From Micromonospora zingiberis (lineage in GTDB: Bacteria; Actinomycetota; Actinomycetes; Mycobacteriales; Micromonosporaceae): a stretch of 64,000 bases of DNA. The position numbers and the translations under genes are program-made. The stretch is taken from positions 1 through 64,000 of the forward strand of contig NZ_SJJR01000006.1 of the NCBI RefSeq assembly GCF_004331455.1. Reading direction: 5' to 3'. Positions 55,615 to 64,000 of this stretch are shown here, piece by piece. Position 1 is the first letter of the stretch; every line of letters begins with the position of its first letter. Below the pieces are notes generated by a model that had not been told where the DNA came from, did not search any database, and saw only the letters and a program-made list of their open reading frames with translations.

Positions 55615-56405
55615 GACTTCGCCACTTCCTCGATCAGGCGGGCGGACTGCCGGCGCGGCAGCGCCTCACCGGCCACAGTCTCCCAACGCCGTCCCAGGCT
55701 GGCAAGGCCGTTCGGGCTGTCCTCGGTCTGCCCCCGGAGTTGGTTGTCCAGGTGCGCCACCTCGGCGCCGTCGGGGAGCCGGGCCAGGATGAATGGGCCG
55801 GACAGTCCGGTGTGCCATGGGGCGTCGGCCGGCACGATCCGTACCTGGATGTGTGGCCGCGCCGCGACGGCCAGCAGGTGGGCGAGTTGTTCGCGCATGG
55901 TCGTCCGGTCACCGACCTGCCGCCGCAGCACCTGTTCGTCCAGCAGCGCGACGAGTTGCGGCGGATCGTCGCGGGTGAGCACGTCCTGTCGGGCCAGCCG
56001 GGCCAGTACCCGCTTCTCGACCTGCTCCTCGGTGAGCAACGTGGCAACCCGGAGCATGGCCCGCGCGTACGCCTCGGTCTGGAGCAGGCCGGGGACCACC
56101 GTCGGGTCGCACCAGCGCAGCGCGACGGCCTCCCGTTCGATCTCGCCCCACGGGCGGAACCAGTCGGGCTCGGCGTGTAGCCGGATCAGCTCCAGCATCC
56201 CGACGAAGAGGCCGCCGGTCTCCAGCACCTTGTCGAACCGGGCCAGGTAGTCGGGGCTGACCTGGTTCTGGCCGGTCTCCATCGCGCTCACCGAGGAGGC
56301 CGCGTAACTGATCATTTTGCCCAGCTCCTCCTGGGTGAGTCCGCGCAGCTGGCGGGCTCGGCGCAGTTGGTCGCGCAGAAACCCCAGGGTCGGCACGTCG
56401 ACCAT
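55605..56405 (-). CDS. XRE-type DNA-binding protein with DUF5753
   Basis: A 266-residue regulator. The helix-turn-helix is residues 10-65 ('LRRARQLRGLTQEELGKMISYAASSVSAMETG'), and the C-terminal DUF5753 domain includes 'VVPGLLQTEAYARAM', 'RQDVLTRDDPPQLVALLDE' and 'HTGLSGPFILARLPDG'. The ATG at 56405 follows a GGAGGGA site. It partners the DUF397 gene. Confidence 0.94.
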   Translation of the reverse strand: MVDVPTLGFLRDQLRRARQLRGLTQEELGKMISYAASSVSAMETGQNQVSPDYLARFDKVLETGGLFVGMLELIRLHAEPDWFRPWGEIEREAVALRWCDPTVVPGLLQTEAYARAMLRVATLLTEEQVEKRVLARLARQDVLTRDDPPQLVALLDEQVLRRQVGDRTTMREQLAHLLAVAARPHIQVRIVPADAPWHTGLSGPFILARLPDGAEVAHLDNQLRGQTEDSPNGLASLGRRWETVAGEALPRRQSARLIEEVAKSWT

Positions 56406-56644
56406 TTCGTCTCCCTCCGTGGTGTGGTCGTGCCGCAACGTAGGGAATCGGGTGGCCGGGCGGAAGGGAGAACCGGCGTGTTGCGGTAATCCCTGGCGCG
56501 AGAGTGGAGAAGGGATGGCGGAAGAGGGCGTAAGCGCGGCGACCGTGGAGACGGGGTGGCAGGAGCAGAGGCTGAAAGCGCGGTGATCGTGGTGCCGGGG
56601 TGGCGGGGAAGAGGGTGCAGGGACAGCGACACGAGAGTGTGCCG
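56406..56644. other. Gap upstream of the groES control region
   Basis: No gene is evident. It contains an imperfect direct repeat of 29 bp (56532-56560 and 56576-56604, period 44 bp; core GCGCGGCGACCGTGG). It also holds the promoter of the XRE gene on the minus strand, which I cannot pinpoint. Confidence 0.55.
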
Positions 56645-56671
56645 TTGGCACTCTCCTTGACGGAGTGCTAG
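56645..56671. promoter_or_regulatory. CIRCE element 1 (HrcA operator)
   Basis: TTGGCACTC-9-GAGTGCTAG differs from the CIRCE consensus TTAGCACTC-N9-GAGTGCTAA by one base in each arm. It overlaps the -35 region of the groES promoter, as expected for heat-shock repression by HrcA. Confidence 0.85.
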
Positions 56672-56685
56672 CCGAGGAATAACCT
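56657..56685 (+). promoter_or_regulatory. groES-groEL1 promoter
   Basis: TTGACG (56657-56662) and TAACCT (56680-56685) are 17 bp apart. The -35 lies within CIRCE 1, and the predicted start lies in or just before CIRCE 2. Confidence 0.65.
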
Positions 56686-56689
56686 GCGA

Positions 56690-56716
56690 TTAGCACTCTC
56701 ACCCTGAGGGTGCCAA
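56690..56716. promoter_or_regulatory. CIRCE element 2 (degenerate right arm)
   Basis: The left arm TTAGCACTC is a perfect match; the right arm GGGTGCCAA has two mismatches. Spacing is 9 bp and the centre-to-centre distance from CIRCE 1 is 45 bp. Two CIRCE sites upstream of groES are common in actinobacteria. Confidence 0.8.
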
Positions 56717-56851
56717 CTTCCGGGCCTGGTGTCCGGGGGTTGAACGCCAGGCGGACCGGCACCCGCGACGACGGCCCCGCCCGGTGGCATGTGGCAGATT
56801 GACGCTGGTCGGCGTGCCGACCGGTAACGAAACCAAGTACCCCAGGAGGGT

Positions 56852-58883
<2,032 letters not shown>

Positions 58884-58902
58884 CCCAGGCGTACGCAAAA
58901 CT

Positions 58903-58931
58903 GGGGCGCACCGTCGACGACGGTGCGCCCC
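58903..58931 (+). terminator. Terminator after groEL1
   Basis: GGGGCGCACCGTCG and CGACGGTGCGCCCC (14 bp each) form a perfect stem 20 bp after the stop. Confidence 0.85.
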
Positions 58932-59029
58932 ACGCGCGTGTGTCGGGCGGTGCGGCGGCCCGGTGCCGAGACATTACGGAACGCTGACGTGGCTACCGCC
59001 GGGGTGGCCCGGTCGGAAACACTGGGTCG

Positions 59030-60709
59030 GTGAGCAGTACGACACCCCGGTACGCCGCCCTTGCCGGCGTCACCGCCGCCGCTGCGGCCATCGGCAGCGC
59101 TGAACTGGTGGCGGCGTTGACCGGCCCCCGATCCTCGCCACTCGTGGCGGTCGGCGGGCTGGTGGTGGACACTGCCCCCGAACCGGTCAAGCAGCTCGGC
59201 ATCGCGCTGTTCGGCACGTACGACAAGATTGCCCTGCTGGTCGGGACGGCGCTGTTGCTCGGCGGTTTCGCCGCCCTGCTGGGTGTCCTCGCCGTCCGGC
59301 GGCTGCTGATCGGCCTGGTTGGCATCGGCGCCTTCGCCGCGCTCGGCGTCATGGCGGCGCTGACCCGGGCCGGCGCGGATGTCGCCGACGCGTTGCCGTC
59401 GCTGATCGGGGCGGCGGTCGGCGGCCTGACGCTCTGGGCGTTCGTCGCCGGCCCGCTCGAACTGGACCCCTGGCCCTGGTCCTCACCAGGCGCCGCCCCG
59501 GCGGCCGGTGTCGGCGCATACTCCGAACCGACCGGCCCGCCTGCGTCGCCGGCTCCCGGCTCAGCTGCGTCGCCGGCTCCCGGCTCGGCTGCGTCGCCGG
59601 CCGGCAGGTCGGTTGTGTCGCGGGCCGGCGGGTCGGTTGCTGCGGATTCGCGGCGGCGCTTTCTCGGCGGAGTCGGCGTGGTGCTCGGGGTGGCGGCGGT
59701 CGGCGGTGTCGCCGGGCGGTGGCTGGCCGGGCGACGTGGGGTGTCGGCAGCCCGGGAGGCGATCACGCTGCCCGCCCCGGTGTCCGCCGCGCGGCCGGTG
59801 CCGGCCGGGGCTGACCTGGGCACCCCGAACCTGGCCAGTTACGTCACCTCGAACAAGAGCTTCTACCGGATCGACACGGCGTTGGTGGTGCCCCAGGTCG
59901 ACCCGCAGACCTGGCGGCTTCGTATCCACGGCCGGGTCCGTAATCCGATGACGCTGAGCTACGCCGACCTGCTCGCCCGGCCGCTGGTGGAGCGGTACGT
60001 GACCCTGGCCTGCGTGTCCAACGAGGTCGGCGGGAACCTGATCGGCAACGCGCGGTGGCTCGGCGTGCCGATCCAGGAACTGCTCGACGAGGTGGGACCG
60101 CTACCCGGGGCCGACCAGGTGGTCGGGCGCTCGGTCGACGGCTGGACCTGCGGCACCCCGACCGCGGTGCTGCGCGACGGGCGGGACGCGCTGCTGGCGG
60201 TGGGGATGAACGGCGAGCCGCTGCCGGTGGCGCATGGTTTTCCGGTCCGGATGGTGGTGCCCGGCCTGTACGGGTACGTGTCGGCCTGCAAGTGGATCAC
60301 CGAGCTGGAGTTGACCAGCTTCGCCGACTTCGACGCGTACTGGGTGCCGCGCGGCTGGTCCGCGCAGGGGCCGGTGAAGACGCAGTCGCGGATCGACACG
60401 CCCCGGCCCCGCAACCGGCCGGCGGCCGGCCCGGTAATGGTGGCCGGGGTCGCCTGGGCGCAGCATCGTGGCATCGCTCGGGTCGAGGTACGCGTCGACG
60501 GAGGGCCCTGGCAGCAGGCGGAACTGGCGCCGACGGTTTCGGTGGACACCTGGGTGCAGTGGTCCTGGCGGTGGGAGGCGACCCCCGGCGAGCACACCCT
60601 CCAGGTCCGGGCGACCGACCGCACCGGCGAGACCCAGACCGGCCGGGAGCAGGGCGTGGCGCCGGACGGTGCCACCGGCTGGCACACCGTCACCGTCACG
60701 GTCACCTGA
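59030..60709 (+). CDS. Membrane-anchored molybdopterin-dependent oxidoreductase (sulfite oxidase family)
   Basis: A 559-residue protein. Four hydrophobic helices (residues 5-150) lead to a Pro/Ala/Ser linker with repeats ('SPAPGSAASPAPGSAASPAG'), a further hydrophobic segment with an Arg-Arg start ('SRRRFLGGVGVVLGVAAVGG', Tat-like), and then the catalytic domain. 'YVTLACVSNEVGGNLIGNARW' carries the molybdenum-ligand cysteine, and the C-terminal Ig-like dimerisation domain is 'VRVDGGPWQQAELAP' to the end. It is similar to actinobacterial YedY/sulfite-oxidase-like enzymes; the substrate is unknown. Confidence 0.92.
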   Translation: MSSTTPRYAALAGVTAAAAAIGSAELVAALTGPRSSPLVAVGGLVVDTAPEPVKQLGIALFGTYDKIALLVGTALLLGGFAALLGVLAVRRLLIGLVGIGAFAALGVMAALTRAGADVADALPSLIGAAVGGLTLWAFVAGPLELDPWPWSSPGAAPAAGVGAYSEPTGPPASPAPGSAASPAPGSAASPAGRSVVSRAGGSVAADSRRRFLGGVGVVLGVAAVGGVAGRWLAGRRGVSAAREAITLPAPVSAARPVPAGADLGTPNLASYVTSNKSFYRIDTALVVPQVDPQTWRLRIHGRVRNPMTLSYADLLARPLVERYVTLACVSNEVGGNLIGNARWLGVPIQELLDEVGPLPGADQVVGRSVDGWTCGTPTAVLRDGRDALLAVGMNGEPLPVAHGFPVRMVVPGLYGYVSACKWITELELTSFADFDAYWVPRGWSAQGPVKTQSRIDTPRPRNRPAAGPVMVAGVAWAQHRGIARVEVRVDGGPWQQAELAPTVSVDTWVQWSWRWEATPGEHTLQVRATDRTGETQTGREQGVAPDGATGWHTVTVTVT

Positions 60710-60728
60710 TCCACCCCGCCGTCGCCAG

Positions 60729-60815
60729 GCCGCACGACGCCGGGCCGCACGACGCCAGGCCACACGACGACGCCGGGCCACACGACGACGCCGGGCCGCA
60801 CGACGCCGGGCGCAG
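60729..60815. repeat. Short tandem repeats of GCACGACGCCGGGCC type
   Basis: About five units of 15 or 18 bp (the longer ones carry an extra GAC). They follow the oxidoreductase stop and precede the terminator. Function unknown. Confidence 0.75.
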
Positions 60816-60874
60816 GGTGGCGCCGGGTCCCCGGCGACGGGGCGTTTCCGACACGTCGTCGCCGGGCGCACGGT

Positions 60875-60907
60875 GACGCCGCGTCCCCGAGGTGGGAACG
60901 CGGCGTC
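60875..60907. terminator. Bidirectional terminator between oxidoreductase and whiD
   Basis: GACGCCGCGT (60875-60884) and ACGCGGCGTC (60898-60907) are exact complements with a 13-nt loop, placed between two convergent genes. Confidence 0.75.
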
Positions 60908-60918
60908 GGAGGGCCGGC

Positions 60919-61302
60919 TCAGGCGACGTTGCGTTGGGTGGGGACGGTCGACCGGTGGCTGCTGCCCAGCCGGGCCTCCAGCCGGGCGACGTCGACCCGG
61001 TTCTGTCGGCGGTCGGCGAGATCCTCCCAGCCGACCGCGAGCAGTCGTAGCCGCTCGGCTTCACTGAAGCCACCCCACACCCCGTAGGGCTCGCGTACGG
61101 ACAGGGCGTGCGCGGCGCACTCGGCCCGGACCGGGCAGGCACGGCAGACGGACTTGGCACCTGACTCGCGGCGCAGTCGCGACGAGCCGCGCTCGCCGTC
61201 CGGGTGGAAGAACTGGGCGCTGTCCCGGCCACGGCAGGCACCGAGCCGTTGCCAGTCCCAGAGGTCGTCGATGGGTCCGGGCAGTCTACGTACGTTCGAC
61301 AT
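60919..61302 (-). CDS. whiD: WhiB-family regulator, WhiD/WhiB3-like
   Basis: A 127-residue WhiB protein. Four cluster cysteines are Cys23, Cys53, Cys56 and Cys62 ('GACRG', 'VCRACPVRAEC'), with the turn 'GVWGG' and a basic C-terminal patch. The position next to groES-groEL1, a BldM-like gene and guaB matches whiD of Streptomyces and whiB3 of Mycobacterium; orthology is inferred from context. ATG 61302; upstream extensions are not conserved. Confidence 0.88.
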   Translation of the reverse strand: MSNVRRLPGPIDDLWDWQRLGACRGRDSAQFFHPDGERGSSRLRRESGAKSVCRACPVRAECAAHALSVREPYGVWGGFSEAERLRLLAVGWEDLADRRQNRVDVARLEARLGSSHRSTVPTQRNVA

Positions 61303-61551
61303 CAGCACCCCTCCTCTCGCGCGACCGCGAGATGCTTGTTGCCGGTCTCCGGGTGGCGGGCCGCGCAGGGCACGTTCCCGGCCTGAGCCCCTCGGTACCC
61401 GGACCGCTCTGGACTCACACGTCTTTTGATCGGAAAGCTCTGGCGACTTGCGCCATATGCCCTTTCTGTCGGAAAAGTTGGGAGGATTGCCCGGAACCTC
61501 CTCCCGAGGATGCCCGGTCATGGTCTGCTCGTTTCCGGAGAGGAGATCGTT
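61303..61551. promoter_or_regulatory. Divergent promoter region between whiD and the bldM-like gene
   Basis: A 249-bp region richer in A and T than its flanks. It contains GGAGG and its complement CCTCC in a short inverted repeat (about 61490-61505) and no gene. A shared regulator site is plausible because both genes are developmental regulators. Confidence 0.4.
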
Positions 61552-62346
61552 GTGCGTACCGTTCTTGTGTGCGTTCGGACGCCGCTCGCTGCACAGCATT
61601 TGACTTCTGCAGCGGCGCGGCTCGGACTGTCCGGTGCTGTCCGGACGGCGGTCTCCGATCCCGAGGTGATGCTGCGGCTGGCCGAGCGTCCCGCCGACGT
61701 GGTGCTCGCCGACACGGCGTTGACCCGCCCCGACAGCGCCGGCTTCGTCCGCCGGGTGCTGGCTCGCGCGCCGCAGGCCGCCGTGCTGCTGCTCGGGATG
61801 GAAGAGTCCGAGGCGGCGGCGGCCACCATCCACGCCGGAGCCCGCGGCCTGATCCAGGGCGTCGACCATGACCTGACCAGCGCGGTCGCCAAGGCGTTGC
61901 TGTTGCTGGCCGCCCCCGGACGGGCCAACCGGAACCGGATCGCGGATCCCGCCCGGGACACCGCGGCGGTGGGTAGCCCGAGCCGGCCGGCGGCCGGCGG
62001 CCGGCCCGCTGGCGAGAGCTCCCCGAACTGGTCAGCGGCGGACGCGGCGGGCGGCCCGGCGATGGTGCCGGTGCAGCGCGGCGAGGACCCGGCCGAGCCG
62101 GACGCCGGGACCGAGTCGACCGCCCCGCCGCCCCGCGCCGACCGGTCCACGGTCGGGCTCACCGAACGGGAGTTGCAGGTGCTGCTCGGCATGGCCGAGG
62201 GCAAGAGCAACGCCGAGATCGGCCGTGAGCTGTTCGTCTCCGAAGACACGGTGAAGACCCACGCCCGCCGGCTGTTCCGCAAGCTCGGGGCCCGGGACCG
62301 GGCGCACGCGGTGGCCGCCGGCTTCCGCGCCGGCCTGGTCGCCTGA
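61552..62346 (+). CDS. BldM-like atypical response regulator
   Basis: A 264-residue protein with a LuxR-type C-terminus ('LTERELQVLLGMAEGKSNAEIGRELFVSEDTVKTHARRLFRKLGARDRAH', closest to BldM; quoted here in part as 'EGKSNAEIGRELFVSEDTV'). The receiver domain is degenerate. The acidic pair after strand 1 is replaced ('VLVCVRTP'), and the switch lysine is Gln ('GARGLIQGVD'), although an Asp remains in 'VVLADTAL'. A linker of about 60 low-complexity residues separates the two. GTG 61552 follows GGAGAGGAG. Context supports a BldM role in development. Confidence 0.82.
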   Translation: MRTVLVCVRTPLAAQHLTSAAARLGLSGAVRTAVSDPEVMLRLAERPADVVLADTALTRPDSAGFVRRVLARAPQAAVLLLGMEESEAAAATIHAGARGLIQGVDHDLTSAVAKALLLLAAPGRANRNRIADPARDTAAVGSPSRPAAGGRPAGESSPNWSAADAAGGPAMVPVQRGEDPAEPDAGTESTAPPPRADRSTVGLTERELQVLLGMAEGKSNAEIGRELFVSEDTVKTHARRLFRKLGARDRAHAVAAGFRAGLVA

Positions 62347-62410
62347 GCGTCGGGCGCGGTGGCCGCGAGTCGCGGGCCGCTGCCGGGTGGGTCGGGGCCA
62401 GGTGGGCGGG

Positions 62411-62821
62411 TCAGTCCCGAGAGGTGGCCTCGTCCTCGGTGCCCTCGCTGAGGGTGTCGTGCACGCCGTCGGCATAGCCGCGCGCGTAGTCCCAGGTGAC
62501 GTAGTGGTCCGGGTCGGGGTCGTAGGCCGGCTCGTGCACCCGGGGCCGCCCGGAGCTGAGCAGGTGACGCAGGTTTCCGCGGAGCAGGTCCCAGTCGAAG
62601 TAGTGCGGCTCCCGGCAGTCCTCGCACTCGATGACGAGCCCGCGTACCCCGATCGGCGCGAGTAGCGCCTGGTAGATCTCCAGGTCGGCGAGATCCTCCA
62701 GCACGTCCTGGCGTTCGACGTCGGTCAGCGGGTCGAGCGGCGCGTCGTGGTCGGGATCGTCCAGGCCGGCTGCCGGATCGGCCGGGTCGCCGGTGAACGG
62801 GTCCATGGGCTCGTCTTGCAC
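62411..62821 (-). CDS. DUF5319 protein
   Basis: A 136-residue acidic protein ('DVLEDLADLEIYQALLAPIGVRGLVIECEDCREPHYFDWDLL', with 'ECEDCREPHYFDWD' as signature). This DUF5319 family is restricted to actinobacteria and is often located next to guaB and bldM-like genes. The two Cys and one His could bind a metal. GTG 62821 ('QDEPMDPFTGD') is preferred from the family start; ATG 62806 is an alternative. Confidence 0.9.
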   Translation of the reverse strand: MQDEPMDPFTGDPADPAAGLDDPDHDAPLDPLTDVERQDVLEDLADLEIYQALLAPIGVRGLVIECEDCREPHYFDWDLLRGNLRHLLSSGRPRVHEPAYDPDPDHYVTWDYARGYADGVHDTLSEGTEDEATSRD

Positions 62822-63030
62822 CCCCTCACCGTAGACCCAAGCACCCGCCGATGCCCGTCCCCCGTCGGGTAAGCCGGGCTCCGGGCCGCCGTCGCCGCGC
62901 GGGCCGACGCACGCGGGCGCCACCGGAGCGACTAGGTACGATGGGGCTGACGCATCTTCGCCCGGCGTTCGCCGGTGCCCCCCGACACCACCCTCACTGA
63001 AGCCCGTTCGAGCAGCTCAGGAGAGCAATC

Positions 63031-64000
63031 GTGGAGAATTCGCCCCACACCGACCTTTCCGCCGGCATCGATGCTGGCGAGCTGGGCGGCCACCTGCCCG
63101 AGCTGCCCGCCGGCTCGGCCCGGGTGGTGCCGCTGGGGCTGACCTTCGACGACGTGCTGCTGCAACCCGGCGAGTCGGACGTGGTGCCCAGTCGGGTGAA
63201 CACCCTCACCCGACTGACCCGTAACGTCACCCTCTCCATCCCGCTGCTGTCCAGCGCGATGGACACGGTGACCGAGGCGCGGATGGCCATCGCGATGGCC
63301 CGCCAGGGCGGCATCGGTGTGCTGCACCGCAATCTCTCCGTGGAGGACCAGGCGCTCCAGGTCGACCTGGTGAAGCGCTCCGAGTCCGGCATGATCACCA
63401 ACCCGGTGACCGCCAGCCCGGACGACACCCTGCGTGAGGTCGACCAGCTCTGCGGGCGCTACCGCATCTCCGGTGTGCCGGTGGTGGACGCCCAGGGGCA
63501 GTTGGTCGGCATCGTCACCAACCGGGACATGCGGTTCGTCTCCGACCCGGCCACGCCGGTCCGCGACATCATGACCCGGGCGCCGCTGATCACCGCGCCG
63601 GTCGGGGTGAGCAAGGACGAGGCGCTGGACCTGTTGCGCCAGCACAAGGTCGAGAAGCTGCCGATCGTCGACGGGGCCGGCAAGCTGCGCGGGCTGATCA
63701 CCGTCAAGGACTTCACCAAGAGCGAGCAGTACCCGAACGCCACCAAGGACGACGCCGGTCGGCTGCGGGTGGCCGCCGCGATCGGGGTCGGCGAGGACGC
63801 CTACAAGCGGGCCCGGACGCTTGTCGACGCGGGCGTGGACGTACTCATCGTGGACACCGCGCACGGCCACCAGCGGGCCGTGCTGGAGATGGTCGCCCGG
63901 CTGAAGAAGGACGTCGCCCTCGACATCGTCGGCGGCAACGTGGCCACCTACGCCGGCGCGAAGGCGCTTGTCGACGCCGGTGCCGACGGAGTCAAGGTCG
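63031..64000 (+). CDS. guaB: IMP dehydrogenase (3' end beyond the window)
   Basis: First committed step of GMP synthesis (IMP to XMP, NAD-dependent). The visible 323 residues contain 'GLTFDDVLLQPGESDVVP', the barrel start 'IPLLSSAMDTVTEARMAIAMA', the two CBS domains (about residues 115-235, 'MITNPVTASPDDTLREV', 'DIMTRAPLITAPVGVS') and 'DVLIVDTAHGHQRAVLEMV'. The catalytic Cys loop lies beyond the window. GTG 63031 has an AGGAGA site. The -10-like TACGAT at about 62938 may be its promoter. Confidence 0.97.
   Translation, partial: MENSPHTDLSAGIDAGELGGHLPELPAGSARVVPLGLTFDDVLLQPGESDVVPSRVNTLTRLTRNVTLSIPLLSSAMDTVTEARMAIAMARQGGIGVLHRNLSVEDQALQVDLVKRSESGMITNPVTASPDDTLREVDQLCGRYRISGVPVVDAQGQLVGIVTNRDMRFVSDPATPVRDIMTRAPLITAPVGVSKDEALDLLRQHKVEKLPIVDGAGKLRGLITVKDFTKSEQYPNATKDDAGRLRVAAAIGVGEDAYKRARTLVDAGVDVLIVDTAHGHQRAVLEMVARLKKDVALDIVGGNVATYAGAKALVDAGADGVKV

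Overview
The window is about 70% G+C or higher and reads as chromosome from a filamentous actinobacterium, most likely a Micromonosporaceae member (Micromonospora or a close relative). The evidence is the F420-type luciferase-like oxidoreductase, a conservon (cvnA-D), WhiB/WhiD and BldM-like regulators beside groES-groEL1 and guaB, XRE/DUF397 pairs, frequent GTG starts and ATGA/GTGA overlaps. I see no tRNA, rRNA, CRISPR array, prophage or transposase. The genus is an inference; no search was run.

Layout. 1-3266: end of a thiamine operon (thiE, cut by a 46-base poly-G tract, then thiD and thiC). 3275-10386: a membrane protein with a long low-complexity tail, then a divergent NitT/TauT/ThiY-like ABC importer with a cupin and an F420-type LLM oxidoreductase. 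10387-16919: a repeat-rich gap, a binding lipoprotein and the conservon cvnABCD. 16981-24549: an overlapping nitrate-assimilation operon nasA-FAD reductase-nirB-nirD-nnaR (all minus), with narK at 27419. Between them lie a methyltransferase, a 1.3-kb repeat mosaic without genes and a MazEF-like toxin-antitoxin pair. 28995-35845: rplM-rpsI, glmM, an aldolase/aminotransferase pair and glmS. 35853-45687: an ESX-like pair, a truncated acpS remnant, nnr, alr and the t6A set tsaE-ung-tsaB-rimI-tsaD. 45702-56405: copCD, a DUF4142 protein, a xylose-type ABC operon with a ROK regulator, a YbaK deacylase, a THUMP-like methyltransferase and an XRE/DUF397 pair. 56645-64000: CIRCE-controlled groES-groEL1, a molybdopterin oxidoreductase, whiD, a bldM-like gene, a DUF5319 gene and guaB (running out of the window).

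How the genes work together. NarK imports nitrate, NasA with its FAD/[2Fe-2S] partner reduces it to nitrite, NirBD reduces nitrite to ammonium, and NnaR probably regulates the set. GlmM and GlmS feed UDP-GlcNAc synthesis, and Alr supplies D-alanine for peptidoglycan. TsaE/B/D make t6A in tRNA.

Most notable observations: (1) a roughly 60-bp two-unit palindromic repeat occurs four times, twice between genes and twice in frame inside genes (nasA and the THUMP-like methyltransferase), recalling protein-invading palindromic elements; (2) acpS is reduced to 37 codons yet still overlaps nnr; (3) two consensus DnaA boxes face each other just upstream of it; (4) a 41-base exact copy of part of nnaR lies in the gene-free mosaic; (5) both ABC operons carry a long perfect hairpin directly after the binding-protein gene.
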